Shown piece after piece: positions 6,621 through 14,116 of a DNA stretch of 14,574 nt. Made by a program: the position numbers and the translations under genes. Position 1 is the first letter of the stretch. Each line of letters starts with the position of its first letter. A model generated the notes under the pieces. That model searched no databases and was not told the DNA's origin. It was given only the letters and a program-made list of their open reading frames with translations. The stretch comes from Armatimonadota bacterium. Lineage in GTDB: Bacteria > Armatimonadota > Abditibacteriia > CG2-30-59-28. Location of the stretch: the NCBI GenBank assembly GCA_016199605.1, contig JACQGJ010000297.1, positions 1 through 14,574 of the forward strand. The letters are read 5' to 3'.

Positions 6621-7670
6621 GTGAAGGAGATTCGTTTTGGCATCATCGGCACCGGAGTACCCGGGCAAGTGCTCGATGGACTGCCGCAATACAATGGGAT
6701 CGCCGAATGGCACGCCCACTATATCAACGAGACTGAAGGCGCGAGAATTGTTGCCTGCGCCAGCCGCACCGAGGAACATGCGCGACGGTTCGCCGACCAG
6801 TTCGGGATCGACTACCATACCGATTACCGAGAGCTTTTGCAGCGCGACGACGTGGAGGCGGTCAGCATCTGCACCGCCAGCGGCGCACACGGCGAGGCCC
6901 TCGATGCCGCCGCCAAAGCGGGCAAGCACGTCGTCGTGGAGAAGCCCCTGGAGGTCACCCTCGAGAAGTGCGACGCTGCGATCGAAGCCTGCGATAGAGC
7001 CGGTGTCGCACTTTGTGTGGCCTTCCCAGTTCGCTACAATCCCGCAATTGCCGCCATCAAGCGGGCGATCGACCGCGGCGACTTCGGCAAGCTGATCTGC
7101 GGAACTGCGATGTGTCGTCGATACCGTGACGAGGATTACTACGCCTCCAGCCAGTGGCGCGGTACCTGGCAATGGGATGGCGGGGGCGCATGCATGAATC
7201 AGGGGAGCCATACCATCGATACTTTCTTGTGGTTCTTTGGCCCGGTCGAATCGGTCTACGCGCAGAGCGGGACTCTCGGCCACAGCGCGTTGGAGGTGGA
7301 AGACGTCGCTTGCGCAACCCTCCGGTTCAAGAGCGGAGCACTTGCCACTCTCCAGTGTACGACCTGTGCCTACCCGGACTTTGGCGAGTATGTGGCTGTC
7401 CACGGGGAGAAAGGCTCGGTGGTCTGGGGAGGTATGCCCGCGAAGATCCAGAGCTGGGACATGATGGATCCCGATTTCACCTTTAACCCGGAGGACTACG
7501 AGATGAGAAAGGAACCCTACGCCGGACACCGATACGTGTACGCTGACGTTGTTGACGCGATTCGGAACCGCCGATCCCCTAAGGTCGATGGTCGAGAAGG
7601 ACGCAAGGCTTTGGAATTGATCCTTTCGATGTACGAGTCTGCCGCGACGGGGAGAGCGGTTTCACTGTAA
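6621..7670 (+). CDS. Gfo/Idh/MocA-family NAD(P)-dependent sugar oxidoreductase
   Basis: The 349-residue protein has the family's two-domain layout. The Rossmann fold opens with GIIGTGVPG (GxGxxG at 10-15) and reaches the signature EKP at 107-109. The substrate domain carries the GGGACMNQGSHTIDTFLW motif with H197 and D200, the usual catalytic and substrate-contacting pair. Family members oxidise or reduce sugars, inositols and sugar acids, or cleave glycosides by transient oxidation; the substrate here cannot be told. The start is GTG at 6621, chosen because GAGGAG (6608-6613) sits 7 nt upstream and the next residues, KEIRFGIIG, begin the first beta strand. No signal peptide is seen, so it is cytoplasmic. 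Its place between a beta-helix gene and a GH123-like gene fits catabolism of a released sugar. The gene ends against a truncated HtpX-like stub on the other strand. Confidence 0.93.
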   Translation: MKEIRFGIIGTGVPGQVLDGLPQYNGIAEWHAHYINETEGARIVACASRTEEHARRFADQFGIDYHTDYRELLQRDDVEAVSICTASGAHGEALDAAAKAGKHVVVEKPLEVTLEKCDAAIEACDRAGVALCVAFPVRYNPAIAAIKRAIDRGDFGKLICGTAMCRRYRDEDYYASSQWRGTWQWDGGGACMNQGSHTIDTFLWFFGPVESVYAQSGTLGHSALEVEDVACATLRFKSGALATLQCTTCAYPDFGEYVAVHGEKGSVVWGGMPAKIQSWDMMDPDFTFNPEDYEMRKEPYAGHRYVYADVVDAIRNRRSPKVDGREGRKALELILSMYESAATGRAVSL

Positions 7671-7789
7671 GTCCTGCGGCCTCCCATGCTCATGAAGAGG
7701 GAAGACACCTCATCGCCTACCTGCTCCCCAAGGAGCATTACCAGCGCCGTCATCCCAATCATCAATAAGCCTGTCTTGATTGTATCCAT
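7671..7789 (-). pseudogene. N-terminal stub resembling the membrane protease HtpX
   Basis: An ATG at 7789, preceded by GGGGAGA about 6 nt upstream, opens MDTIKTGLLMIGMTALVMLL followed by GEQVGD. This looks like the first membrane helix of HtpX zinc proteases, which typically begin 'MnTlKTalLl..LT.l....G...GG'. The match ends after about 26 residues (near 7712). The second helix, the HExxH site and all later parts are absent. The frame instead runs antisense into the end of the oxidoreductase gene and stays open to 7517. I infer a gene cut off when the oxidoreductase segment arrived. It could instead be an unrelated small membrane protein, since the resemblance covers only one hydrophobic helix. 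Confidence 0.4.
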
Positions 7790-7895
7790 TGTAAGTCTCC
7801 CCGGAGGTTCGATCCGCCCTGCGCGTAGCTGCCTCGCCCGGAGCCGCTGCCGGGGCGGTCATCGTGAGCGGCCCAGGGCTTTCGCACAGCCAATT

Positions 7896-7923
7896 CTGAT
7901 AGTCGATCAGTGGCCTCCTGCAA
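7896..7923 (-). promoter_or_regulatory. Candidate minus-strand promoter for the HtpX-like stub
   Basis: On the minus strand TTGCAG (7923 to 7918) and TATCAG (7901 to 7896) are 16 bases apart. It would drive the stub at 7789 with a leader of about 100 nt. That leader contains a GC-rich imperfect hairpin (GCCCCGG...CCGGGCG, about 7834-7858). Confidence 0.3.
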
Positions 7924-7936
7924 ATTCCCTGTGGTG

Positions 7937-7965
7937 TTAGACGGCAATCTGTGTCACAATATGCC
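7937..7965 (+). promoter_or_regulatory. Candidate promoter for the CBM9/GH123-like gene
   Basis: TTAGAC (7937-7942) and TATGCC (7960-7965) are 17 bases apart, predicting a start near 7972. This supports the ATG at 8008 over the upstream in-frame GTG at 7951. AGGAGGA (7991-7997), 10 nt before the ATG, is the strongest Shine-Dalgarno in the window. Confidence 0.4.
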
Positions 7966-8007
7966 CCACTCTGCCATCCTGTTACCCGTCAGGAGGAATC
8001 ACAATCA

Positions 8008-10890
8008 ATGCGACGTGTTTTGGCTCGGGCCTTTGGCTCTCTGTTACCTTTGTTTCTGATCCACACCTCTACGACCTCCGCCACAGATGCGGCGCCGCTC
8101 AGACCTCTATTCACGGCTCCGCGCGCCGTTGCGCCGCCCGTCATAGATGGCGAGCTCGATGATCCCTGTTGGCAGCGGTCAGCCCGTGTCAGTTACTTCA
8201 TGACCGCGAGGCCTCGGCGACTGGCTCAAAGACAGACCTGGACTTACGTCTGCTGGGACTCGGATAGTCTATACCTTGCCTTTCGATGCGAGGATCCGCA
8301 GGTTGGCCGATTGTCTGCCCATGCCGCGGACAAGGATTCGCCAGCCCTTTTGCAGGACGATTACGTTGAAGTCCACCTTGCTCCTTCCGGAGAACACGCC
8401 CGTTTCTACCACTTGATGGTGAACGGGGACGGTACGGTCTACGATGAGTCAGAGCCGGGCGACCCGGCGAGTTGGGACCCGGACCTCAAGATCGGTGTCA
8501 GCCGTGGATCGAACTATTGGACTGTTGAGCTGGCCGTTGAGGGGCAGGAGGTGGATCGAAGGAATCCCGGCACGTCGGAATGGGGGATCAATTTCGGCCG
8601 ACACGCGACCCATCCTGAAGAGCTTAGTCGTTGGTACCCCTCTGAGGACAGCCCAGGCAGCAGACAACTTGGTCGCATGCGTCTTGAAACGGCGGCCCCC
8701 ATCGCTCAGCTTGTCGCTCTCGGTGATGCCTTCGGAGATCTTGGGAAGGAGGGCGCCGTTGCGTCAATTGCCCTTGTCAATCCAACCTCCGGTAAGCTGG
8801 CGTGTGAGATCGGCGCTCGGACCAGGGAACCCTCCACGAAGTGGACCGAAGCCGGTCCTCGGAAGATTGCCCTGCCGCCGAGTTCACAACAGACCGTCGC
8901 TGCTCCCTATTCGGTCTCCCAGCCCAAAGGAAACTTACTCCACGTCCTCGTAAAGCAGAACGGAACGATCACCTTCGACTCCGGCGAACTGCCTCTAAAG
9001 GACCGATTCCTGCGCCCGCGTCTGGAGGGTGCGCTTCGGCGGCTCCAAAGCGGCCTCTCCACCGTGACTTCTTCGAAGTCAATCCTCCCGGAAGTGCGAC
9101 AACTCCGGGAGCAGCTTGGAGCTAACCTGCAGGTCGTGAATCGCCTCTCTCAATCCGTGGACGCTCCGTCACCTCCCAGTGCCGGTAGATGGTTGGAAGT
9201 CGACCGCAAGCTGCGAGAGATAGAAGAGAGTCTGCACGAGGCCGACATCACGCTGATCATTCTTTCAGGTTACACCTCGGCTGAATTGCAGGGCAAATCG
9301 ATGAACCGGCAGTACGTGATCTATACCCGCCCGGTCTTCGAAGTTGCGGCCCCTGACTCGAAACCAGAGAAGCATGAAATCCGGCAATCGCTCGCGGTAT
9401 TCGCCACGCCCGGCGAAACCGAACCCGCCAGCTTCTGCGTCTGCTCACGAATCTCGTTGGAGAACGTGACAGTCAAAGCTTCAGATCTGACCCGGGTGTC
9501 TGCCCCATCCCAGGCTGACACAATCCCCGCGCAACCAACGGACAGGAACCGGCTGAAGCAAGCCTTCATCCCTGCTCGCTGTGTCAATATCAAAGTGCTG
9601 AAATACTGGTGGCAGGGGGGAACGGCGGTCGAGAAAGGTCCCAATCTGGTTCTGGTGCCAGAGCTGCTGGTCAAGGATGATCGTGTTTCGATGAGGGGTC
9701 TGGCTCCCGACGTGCCTGTTCGCGTTGATCCCTTGACCGACATCCCGGCTGGCTCCTCCAAGCAGTTCTGGATCACGATCTCGGTTCCAGCCGAGGCGGA
9801 GCCCGGGGACTACCAGTCCACGCTTACTTTTCTTCCACCCGGACAACCCGTGTCAAGACTGACGCTTCGGCTGCGAGTCCTTCCCTTCGCGTTGCCACAG
9901 CCTCGACAAAGATTACTGATGGAATACCGTCACCGTCTCGAGTTGGGGTCAGGAATCAACACGGTGACTGAATCCCGGTTCCAGATGGAACTACGCGACA
10001 TCGCGGACCATGGTTTTCATGCTGCGACTGTGTTCGACTCAGGTTCCTCGCGAGACCAGGCTCTGACGTTGCAGCAGAAAGTTGGGATGACTGGTCCGAT
10101 CCCCGTTGTCGAAGGATCAAGAGAGCCCCGAGACCTGCGACCTCTCCTTAAGCGGCAGAAACGCGTGAAAGGCGCGCCGCTTCTGTTCTACGTGCCAGAG
10201 CCGGTGAAAACCCCCGCCGAACTGGAAGGCGGTAGGGGAAGGCTCAGCGCGATCCGAGCAGCGGGAGGCACAACCGTCGCTGTCACTTCCCCTGGCCGCA
10301 CGTCCGAACTGCACGACGTGTTGGACGTGCCTTGCTTTGATGTGACTGATCCGGGCTTTGTTGAATACGTTCGCGACCGGCTGGCCAATAGCGCCGGGTC
10401 GGCAGTCGATACCCATTGCTACACCTGGGAAGCGATGCAGGAGAACCCTTCGGTCAATCGATTGTTCTGTGGGTACTACCTCTGGAAGACCGGCGTGTTC
10501 GGAGGGCTGGCCAGAACATACCAGGAAGTCCTTTCCGGAGATGATCCCTACAATGACAACTCCGGTGTTCGGCTTCGCCACCGAATGGTCACGTACCCTT
10601 CGAGGCAAGGACCTGTCACCACGATTCAGTGGGAGGCGGCGCGAGAGGGAATCGATGATCTCCGCTACCTGACCCAGTTGGAGCTGCTGATTCGGGCCCA
10701 CGAGAACCTCAAGCGACCCGCTCTGCAATCTGCCGTCGTCGAGGGCAAAAAAACACTGGACAAGGCCCGACGTTCCATCCAGGCCGATTACCGCGTCACT
10801 CTCAAGTCCCTGAGGCCTCGGGACTACCAGTCGTTGCGGTGGCAGGTGGCTCAGGCCATCATGAAAATTATGGATGCGATGCGGAAGTAG
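8008..10890 (+). CDS. Secreted CBM9-like plus GH123/DUF4091-like protein
   Basis: The 960-residue product begins with a signal peptide (MRRVLARAFGSLLPLFLI). Residues about 45-230 are a CBM9-like/DOMON lectin domain: VIDGELDDPCW, YVCWDSDSLYLAFRCEDP and DDYVEVHLAP are typical strands. A charged, probably helical linker follows (about 330-420). A beta-sandwich then carries TPGETEPASF (467-476), VLKYWWQ (530-536) and LVPELLVKDD (549-558), the landmarks it shares with the 1-1554 protein. The last part is a compact GH123/DUF4091-type barrel ending in the signature WEAAREGIDDLRY (875-887). In this family a D-E-P triplet supplies the two catalytic acids; here it reads P-E-P (FYVPEP, E731), so the Asp is missing. 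GH123 enzymes remove beta-N-acetylgalactosamine, but the lost Asp makes that activity doubtful. The M20 peptidase follows 51 nt downstream, perhaps as one operon. Confidence 0.88.
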   Translation: MRRVLARAFGSLLPLFLIHTSTTSATDAAPLRPLFTAPRAVAPPVIDGELDDPCWQRSARVSYFMTARPRRLAQRQTWTYVCWDSDSLYLAFRCEDPQVGRLSAHAADKDSPALLQDDYVEVHLAPSGEHARFYHLMVNGDGTVYDESEPGDPASWDPDLKIGVSRGSNYWTVELAVEGQEVDRRNPGTSEWGINFGRHATHPEELSRWYPSEDSPGSRQLGRMRLETAAPIAQLVALGDAFGDLGKEGAVASIALVNPTSGKLACEIGARTREPSTKWTEAGPRKIALPPSSQQTVAAPYSVSQPKGNLLHVLVKQNGTITFDSGELPLKDRFLRPRLEGALRRLQSGLSTVTSSKSILPEVRQLREQLGANLQVVNRLSQSVDAPSPPSAGRWLEVDRKLREIEESLHEADITLIILSGYTSAELQGKSMNRQYVIYTRPVFEVAAPDSKPEKHEIRQSLAVFATPGETEPASFCVCSRISLENVTVKASDLTRVSAPSQADTIPAQPTDRNRLKQAFIPARCVNIKVLKYWWQGGTAVEKGPNLVLVPELLVKDDRVSMRGLAPDVPVRVDPLTDIPAGSSKQFWITISVPAEAEPGDYQSTLTFLPPGQPVSRLTLRLRVLPFALPQPRQRLLMEYRHRLELGSGINTVTESRFQMELRDIADHGFHAATVFDSGSSRDQALTLQQKVGMTGPIPVVEGSREPRDLRPLLKRQKRVKGAPLLFYVPEPVKTPAELEGGRGRLSAIRAAGGTTVAVTSPGRTSELHDVLDVPCFDVTDPGFVEYVRDRLANSAGSAVDTHCYTWEAMQENPSVNRLFCGYYLWKTGVFGGLARTYQEVLSGDDPYNDNSGVRLRHRMVTYPSRQGPVTTIQWEAAREGIDDLRYLTQLELLIRAHENLKRPALQSAVVEGKKTLDKARRSIQADYRVTLKSLRPRDYQSLRWQVAQAIMKIMDAMRK

Positions 10891-10941
10891 GCGGGCCAGT
10901 GACAGCCATCTCATCATCACACCGAAACGGAGCAAACACAC

Positions 10942-12078
10942 ATGAGAACCACGGAACAGATACAGGGAAACTTACTGAAGCTCCTCGCCGTCCCCAGCCC
11001 CTCGAGGAAGGAACGAGGCGTTGCAGTGGTGATCGAGGCCCTATTCAGGGAAATGGGCTTGGAGCCGGAGTTTGACGGTGCCGGAGAACAGATTGAGGGA
11101 AACAGCGGGAACCTGTGGGTCCGCATTCCGGGGAACCAACCCGGCGTCCCTCCCCTGCTTCTGAACGCTCACATGGACACTGTGACACCTTGCGAGGGAG
11201 TGCAGCCGCAGATACGCGATGGTGCGATCCATTCGGATGGAACCACGATTTTGGGCGCAGATGACAAGACCGGTGTGATCACAATCATTGAAGCCGTGAG
11301 GGAGATTCTCCAGAGCGGGATGCCACACGGCGATCTTGAAATCATCATCACCGTCGCCGAGGAGATCGGCCTGTTCGGCGCCTTCGCTGTAGATGCCTCC
11401 CGGCTGAAAGCTAAACACGCCTTCGTGTTTGATGGGGGGGTTCCCATCGGCACGGCGGTGATTGCCGCCCCCACCCAGCACAACCTCAACGTTGTGATCC
11501 GCGGCAAAGCCTCTCACGCAGGAGTTCACCCGGAGGACGGCGTCAGCGCCATCGCGATTGCCTCGGCAGCCGTCGCGCAGATGAGGTTGGGGCGCATCGA
11601 TGAGGAAACCACGGCCAACGTCGGAACCATCCACGGTGGTCAGGCCACCAACATCATCCCCGAGCTCGTTGAGCTACAGTGCGAGGCTCGCAGCCGCAAC
11701 TTCGACAAGCTGAAAGCGCAAGTCGACCATATCAAGTCTTTGTTTGAGAAATGCGCTGAGGAGGGGGGCGGCGCCGCCGAAGTCACGATCACTGAAAAGT
11801 ACCAGGGCTACAACCTCTCTACCGAGAATCTGATGTGCCAAGCCGTACGCGAAGCAGCATGGCAACTCGACCTCGAACCGGTCTTCAAAGCCAGCGGTGG
11901 CGGGAGCGACTCCAATGTATTCTACCAGCGAGGCATCGACAGCTTGACGGTAAACTGCGGGATGAGAGAGGTCCATACCACCAACGAGCATGTGTTCGTG
12001 GACGACGTGGCGCTTTCCATCAGGAACGCGGTAGCGTTGGTCCAAGCCTTCACGCGCCTCACCCTCCAGAAGGATTAG
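10942..12078 (+). CDS. M20-family metallopeptidase, peptidase T-like
   Basis: The 378-residue protein shows the full dinuclear-zinc set of M20 peptidases in order: H77-x-D79 in NAHMDTV, the bridging D107 in GADDKTG, the E140-E141 pair in TVAEEIG, D164 in FDGG, and H345 in EVHTTNEH. The central dimerisation domain includes IRGKASHAGVHPEDG. The length and the GADDKTG form fit the PepT-like cytoplasmic branch, which cleaves N-terminal residues from short peptides; other M20 amidohydrolases cannot be excluded. The ATG at 10942 has GGAG (10929-10932) 9 nt upstream and no signal peptide. It follows the GH123-like gene on the same strand with no obvious promoter between, so the two may be co-transcribed. 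It ends convergent with the aldolase-like gene. Confidence 0.9.
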   Translation: MRTTEQIQGNLLKLLAVPSPSRKERGVAVVIEALFREMGLEPEFDGAGEQIEGNSGNLWVRIPGNQPGVPPLLLNAHMDTVTPCEGVQPQIRDGAIHSDGTTILGADDKTGVITIIEAVREILQSGMPHGDLEIIITVAEEIGLFGAFAVDASRLKAKHAFVFDGGVPIGTAVIAAPTQHNLNVVIRGKASHAGVHPEDGVSAIAIASAAVAQMRLGRIDEETTANVGTIHGGQATNIIPELVELQCEARSRNFDKLKAQVDHIKSLFEKCAEEGGGAAEVTITEKYQGYNLSTENLMCQAVREAAWQLDLEPVFKASGGGSDSNVFYQRGIDSLTVNCGMREVHTTNEHVFVDDVALSIRNAVALVQAFTRLTLQKD

Positions 12079-12095
12079 CAGGTTCAGAACGGAGA

Positions 12096-12142
12096 GAGCG
12101 TGAACGACAGACCAAACCATCGCCTGCCGTCACGCTCCCTTT
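12096..12142 (+). terminator. Probable terminator after the M20 peptidase
   Basis: GAGCGTGA (12096-12103) pairs with TCACGCTC (12130-12137), adjacent CG bases can extend the stem across a bulge, and CCTTT follows. The loop is long (about 26 nt) and the T tract short, so termination may be weak or helped by the adjoining repeat. Confidence 0.35.
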
Positions 12143-12176
12143 GCGGACACCGCACCTGTTGCGGACACCGCACCTG
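12141..12176. repeat. Perfect 18-bp tandem duplication between convergent genes
   Basis: TTGCGGACACCGCACCTG occurs twice head to tail (12141-12158 and 12159-12176) with no mismatch. Each copy holds a mini-hairpin, GCGG-ACA-CCGC. It lies between the M20 peptidase stop and the aldolase-like gene stop (12185), a natural place for a bidirectional transcription barrier. Confidence 0.75.
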
Positions 12177-12184
12177 TCGGAATC

Positions 12185-13177
12185 CTATTCCTTTTCCGTC
12201 ACCTGATCGTAGAATCCCACGTAGTCATCCGGGTTGTCACTCGCCCGAATCTTGATGGCGGAGCGAGGGTGCTGATTGAGCATTCCGGTCAGCAAGTACG
12301 GAAGCTGGTATCCCCACTCCATCTCAGACTGTAGCGGCAGGAAGACGTTCTGGATGCACTCCAACACGGGACGCAGGTGGAACTTCGGGTTCTTGAGAAA
12401 AGCAAGCAGCAGCTCCATCGGGCAGTTCCCCGCGCCGCGTCCCATTCCGTTGATGGTGGCGTCGATTCGGTTCGCGCCGAGGATGATTGCCTCGATGGTG
12501 TTGGCGTAAGCCAGTTGCATGTTGTTGTGGGCGTGAACGCCAACCTCTTTCCCAGTTCCTTCAACCGCCTTCAGAAAGGCAAGGGTCAGATCCCGGACCT
12601 GCTCGGAGTAGAGGGAACCGAAGCTGTCAACTATATACAGGGAATCCACCGGGCTGGCGGCCAACACCTCCAACGCTTCCGCCATGTCGTTGTCGTGGAC
12701 GACAGAAATCGACATGAGGTTGAGTGTGGTCTCGTAGCCTTTGTCATGGGCGTCCTTGATCATGTCCAGGGCGGTAGGCAACTGATGGATGTACGCGGCC
12801 ACCCGGATGCAGTCGAGGACGCTCTGGTCCTTTGGCAGAATGTCCGTGTGATAGTCGGTTCGCTCGGCGTCCGCCATGGCGCAGAGCTTCAGGGGTGTGG
12901 GATTGTCCCCGACAATGCGGCGAAGGTCGTCCTCCTCGCAGAACTTCCACAGCCCGAATTGATCCGGAGCGAAGATCTTCTTGGAAGCCTTGTATCCCAG
13001 TTCCATGTAGTCAATCCCCGCCGCCACGCACGTATCATAAACGGCTTTAACGAAGCCCTCCATGAAATGATGATCGTTAATGAGCCCTCCGTCCCGGACG
13101 GTGCAATCAAGCACCTTGATCTCCGCCCGGTAAGTGACCCAGCTTCCTTTTGCCAGCTTGTCCTTGTAGTGTATCAT
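12185..13177 (-). CDS. HMGL-like DRE-TIM metallolyase / aldolase-like protein
   Basis: The 330-residue protein has the DRE-TIM barrel signatures: VLDCTVRDGG (22-31, with metal ligand D24 and the catalytic-type R28-D29), VGVHAHNNMQLA (212-223, the metal-binding H-x-H at 215 and 217), and GMGRGAGNCP (244-253). These enzymes make or break C-C bonds next to a keto acid with a divalent metal. This branch is usually annotated 'aldolase catalytic domain-containing', near 4-hydroxy-2-oxovalerate aldolase, and its substrate is unknown. The segment IDYMELGYKASKKIF is typical of that branch. The ATG at 13177 is preceded by AAGGAG and AAAAGGT. It is downstream of map on the same strand, with 122 nt between, so it may be the last gene of an fdhD-map transcript. 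Residues after 275 diverge from classic aldolases and may be a specificity cap. Confidence 0.85.
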   Translation of the reverse strand: MIHYKDKLAKGSWVTYRAEIKVLDCTVRDGGLINDHHFMEGFVKAVYDTCVAAGIDYMELGYKASKKIFAPDQFGLWKFCEEDDLRRIVGDNPTPLKLCAMADAERTDYHTDILPKDQSVLDCIRVAAYIHQLPTALDMIKDAHDKGYETTLNLMSISVVHDNDMAEALEVLAASPVDSLYIVDSFGSLYSEQVRDLTLAFLKAVEGTGKEVGVHAHNNMQLAYANTIEAIILGANRIDATINGMGRGAGNCPMELLLAFLKNPKFHLRPVLECIQNVFLPLQSEMEWGYQLPYLLTGMLNQHPRSAIKIRASDNPDDYVGFYDQVTEKE

Positions 13178-13299
13178 TGATACCTTTTCTCCTTGCCTTC
13201 TATGACTTCAAAAGACACTCACAACGCCCGCGGCGCCTCCGGAAAGTTGAGGTGGCAGGGGGTCCAGTCCTTCATGAGTCGGGCCGGGCCTACGCTCAC

Positions 13300-14076
13300 C
13301 TATTCATCCACGCTCAGAATCTCCGGCCCGTCACTAAGGATCACAATCGCGTGTTCAAAGTGCGCGGACAGGCTGCCGTCCGCGCTGACAACCGTCCAAC
13401 CGTCTTCCAGGCACTGCACTTCGTGCGTACCGAGGTTGATCATGGGCTCGATGGCGATAGTCATCCCGGGCCGCAAGCGCGGCCCTTTCTTCCGATCGCC
13501 AAAGTTGGGGACCTGCGGCGGCTCATGCATGGATTTCCCAATACCATGGCCCACCAGTTGCCGCACAACACTACAGCCATGAGATTCAACATGCGATTGA
13601 ATGGCGTGCGACACTTCCCCCAGCATGTTGCCGGGTTTCGCCTGCTCGATGCCCTTGTATAGAGATTCCTCCGTCACCTTCATCAGAAACCGCGCTTCTT
13701 CGCTGATCGGGCCGACCGGAAAAGTCCACGCCGTGTCGCCAAACCAACCATTGATCACGATCCCATAGTCGATGCCCACGATGTCCCCGTCCTTCAGGGG
13801 AGTCCCGTTGGGAATCCCGTGGACCACTACTTCATTGACTCCCGCGCAGATCGCCGCGGGAAATGGGGAAATCCCTTTGTGAGGAGCAGGGACTCCAAGG
13901 AAGGCCGGGTGCCCGTTGAACTCTTTCGTCAGTCGGCGTGCCAACTGGTCGAGTTGGGCGGTTGTCACTCCCGGCTGAACCGCTTCTGCCAGTCTGTTCA
14001 AGATCCGGCGCGCGGCTCGATTACTCTTGCGCATCAGGTGGATCTCTTCTTTGGATTTGTAGACGATCCCTCGCAT
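13300..14076 (-). CDS. map: Type I methionine aminopeptidase
   Basis: This 258-residue cytoplasmic enzyme removes the initiator Met from new proteins. All known active-site residues are in place: H86 in VVVHGIPN, metal ligands D103 (GIDYGI) and D114 (GDTAWTF), H177 (VGHGIG), E210 (AIEPM) and E241 (HFEHAI). Spacing matches E. coli MetAP (H79, D97, D108, H171, E204, E235), and there is no N-terminal zinc finger or SH3-binding extension. The ATG at 14076 has AAAGG 6 nt upstream. The fdhD stop lies 40 nt before it on the same strand, so the two are probably co-transcribed. Map is more often next to secY/adk/infA; an fdhD neighbour is less common and may mark a second, non-ribosomal copy. Confidence 0.95.
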   Translation of the reverse strand: MRGIVYKSKEEIHLMRKSNRAARRILNRLAEAVQPGVTTAQLDQLARRLTKEFNGHPAFLGVPAPHKGISPFPAAICAGVNEVVVHGIPNGTPLKDGDIVGIDYGIVINGWFGDTAWTFPVGPISEEARFLMKVTEESLYKGIEQAKPGNMLGEVSHAIQSHVESHGCSVVRQLVGHGIGKSMHEPPQVPNFGDRKKGPRLRPGMTIAIEPMINLGTHEVQCLEDGWTVVSADGSLSAHFEHAIVILSDGPEILSVDE

Positions 14077-14116
14077 AGCTACCTTTCACAGGAGGATGGT
14101 CACCTTTGATTGCCTG

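Noticed and set aside
6618..7529. A 303-codon minus-strand frame
   Set aside because: It is the mirror of the Gfo/Idh/MocA gene, caused by high GC codon use.
10117..10941. A 274-codon minus-strand frame
   Set aside because: It is antisense to the GH123-like C-terminus and has no recognisable domain or ribosome site.
12377..13180. A 267-codon plus-strand frame
   Set aside because: It is entirely antisense to the aldolase-like gene, which has clear motifs, and shows no protein features of its own.
13219..13299. A 26-residue mini-frame directly after map (GTG at 13299, ending NFPEAPRAL)
   Set aside because: It has no Shine-Dalgarno of its own and no recognised relative. It could be a remnant tail but support is too thin.
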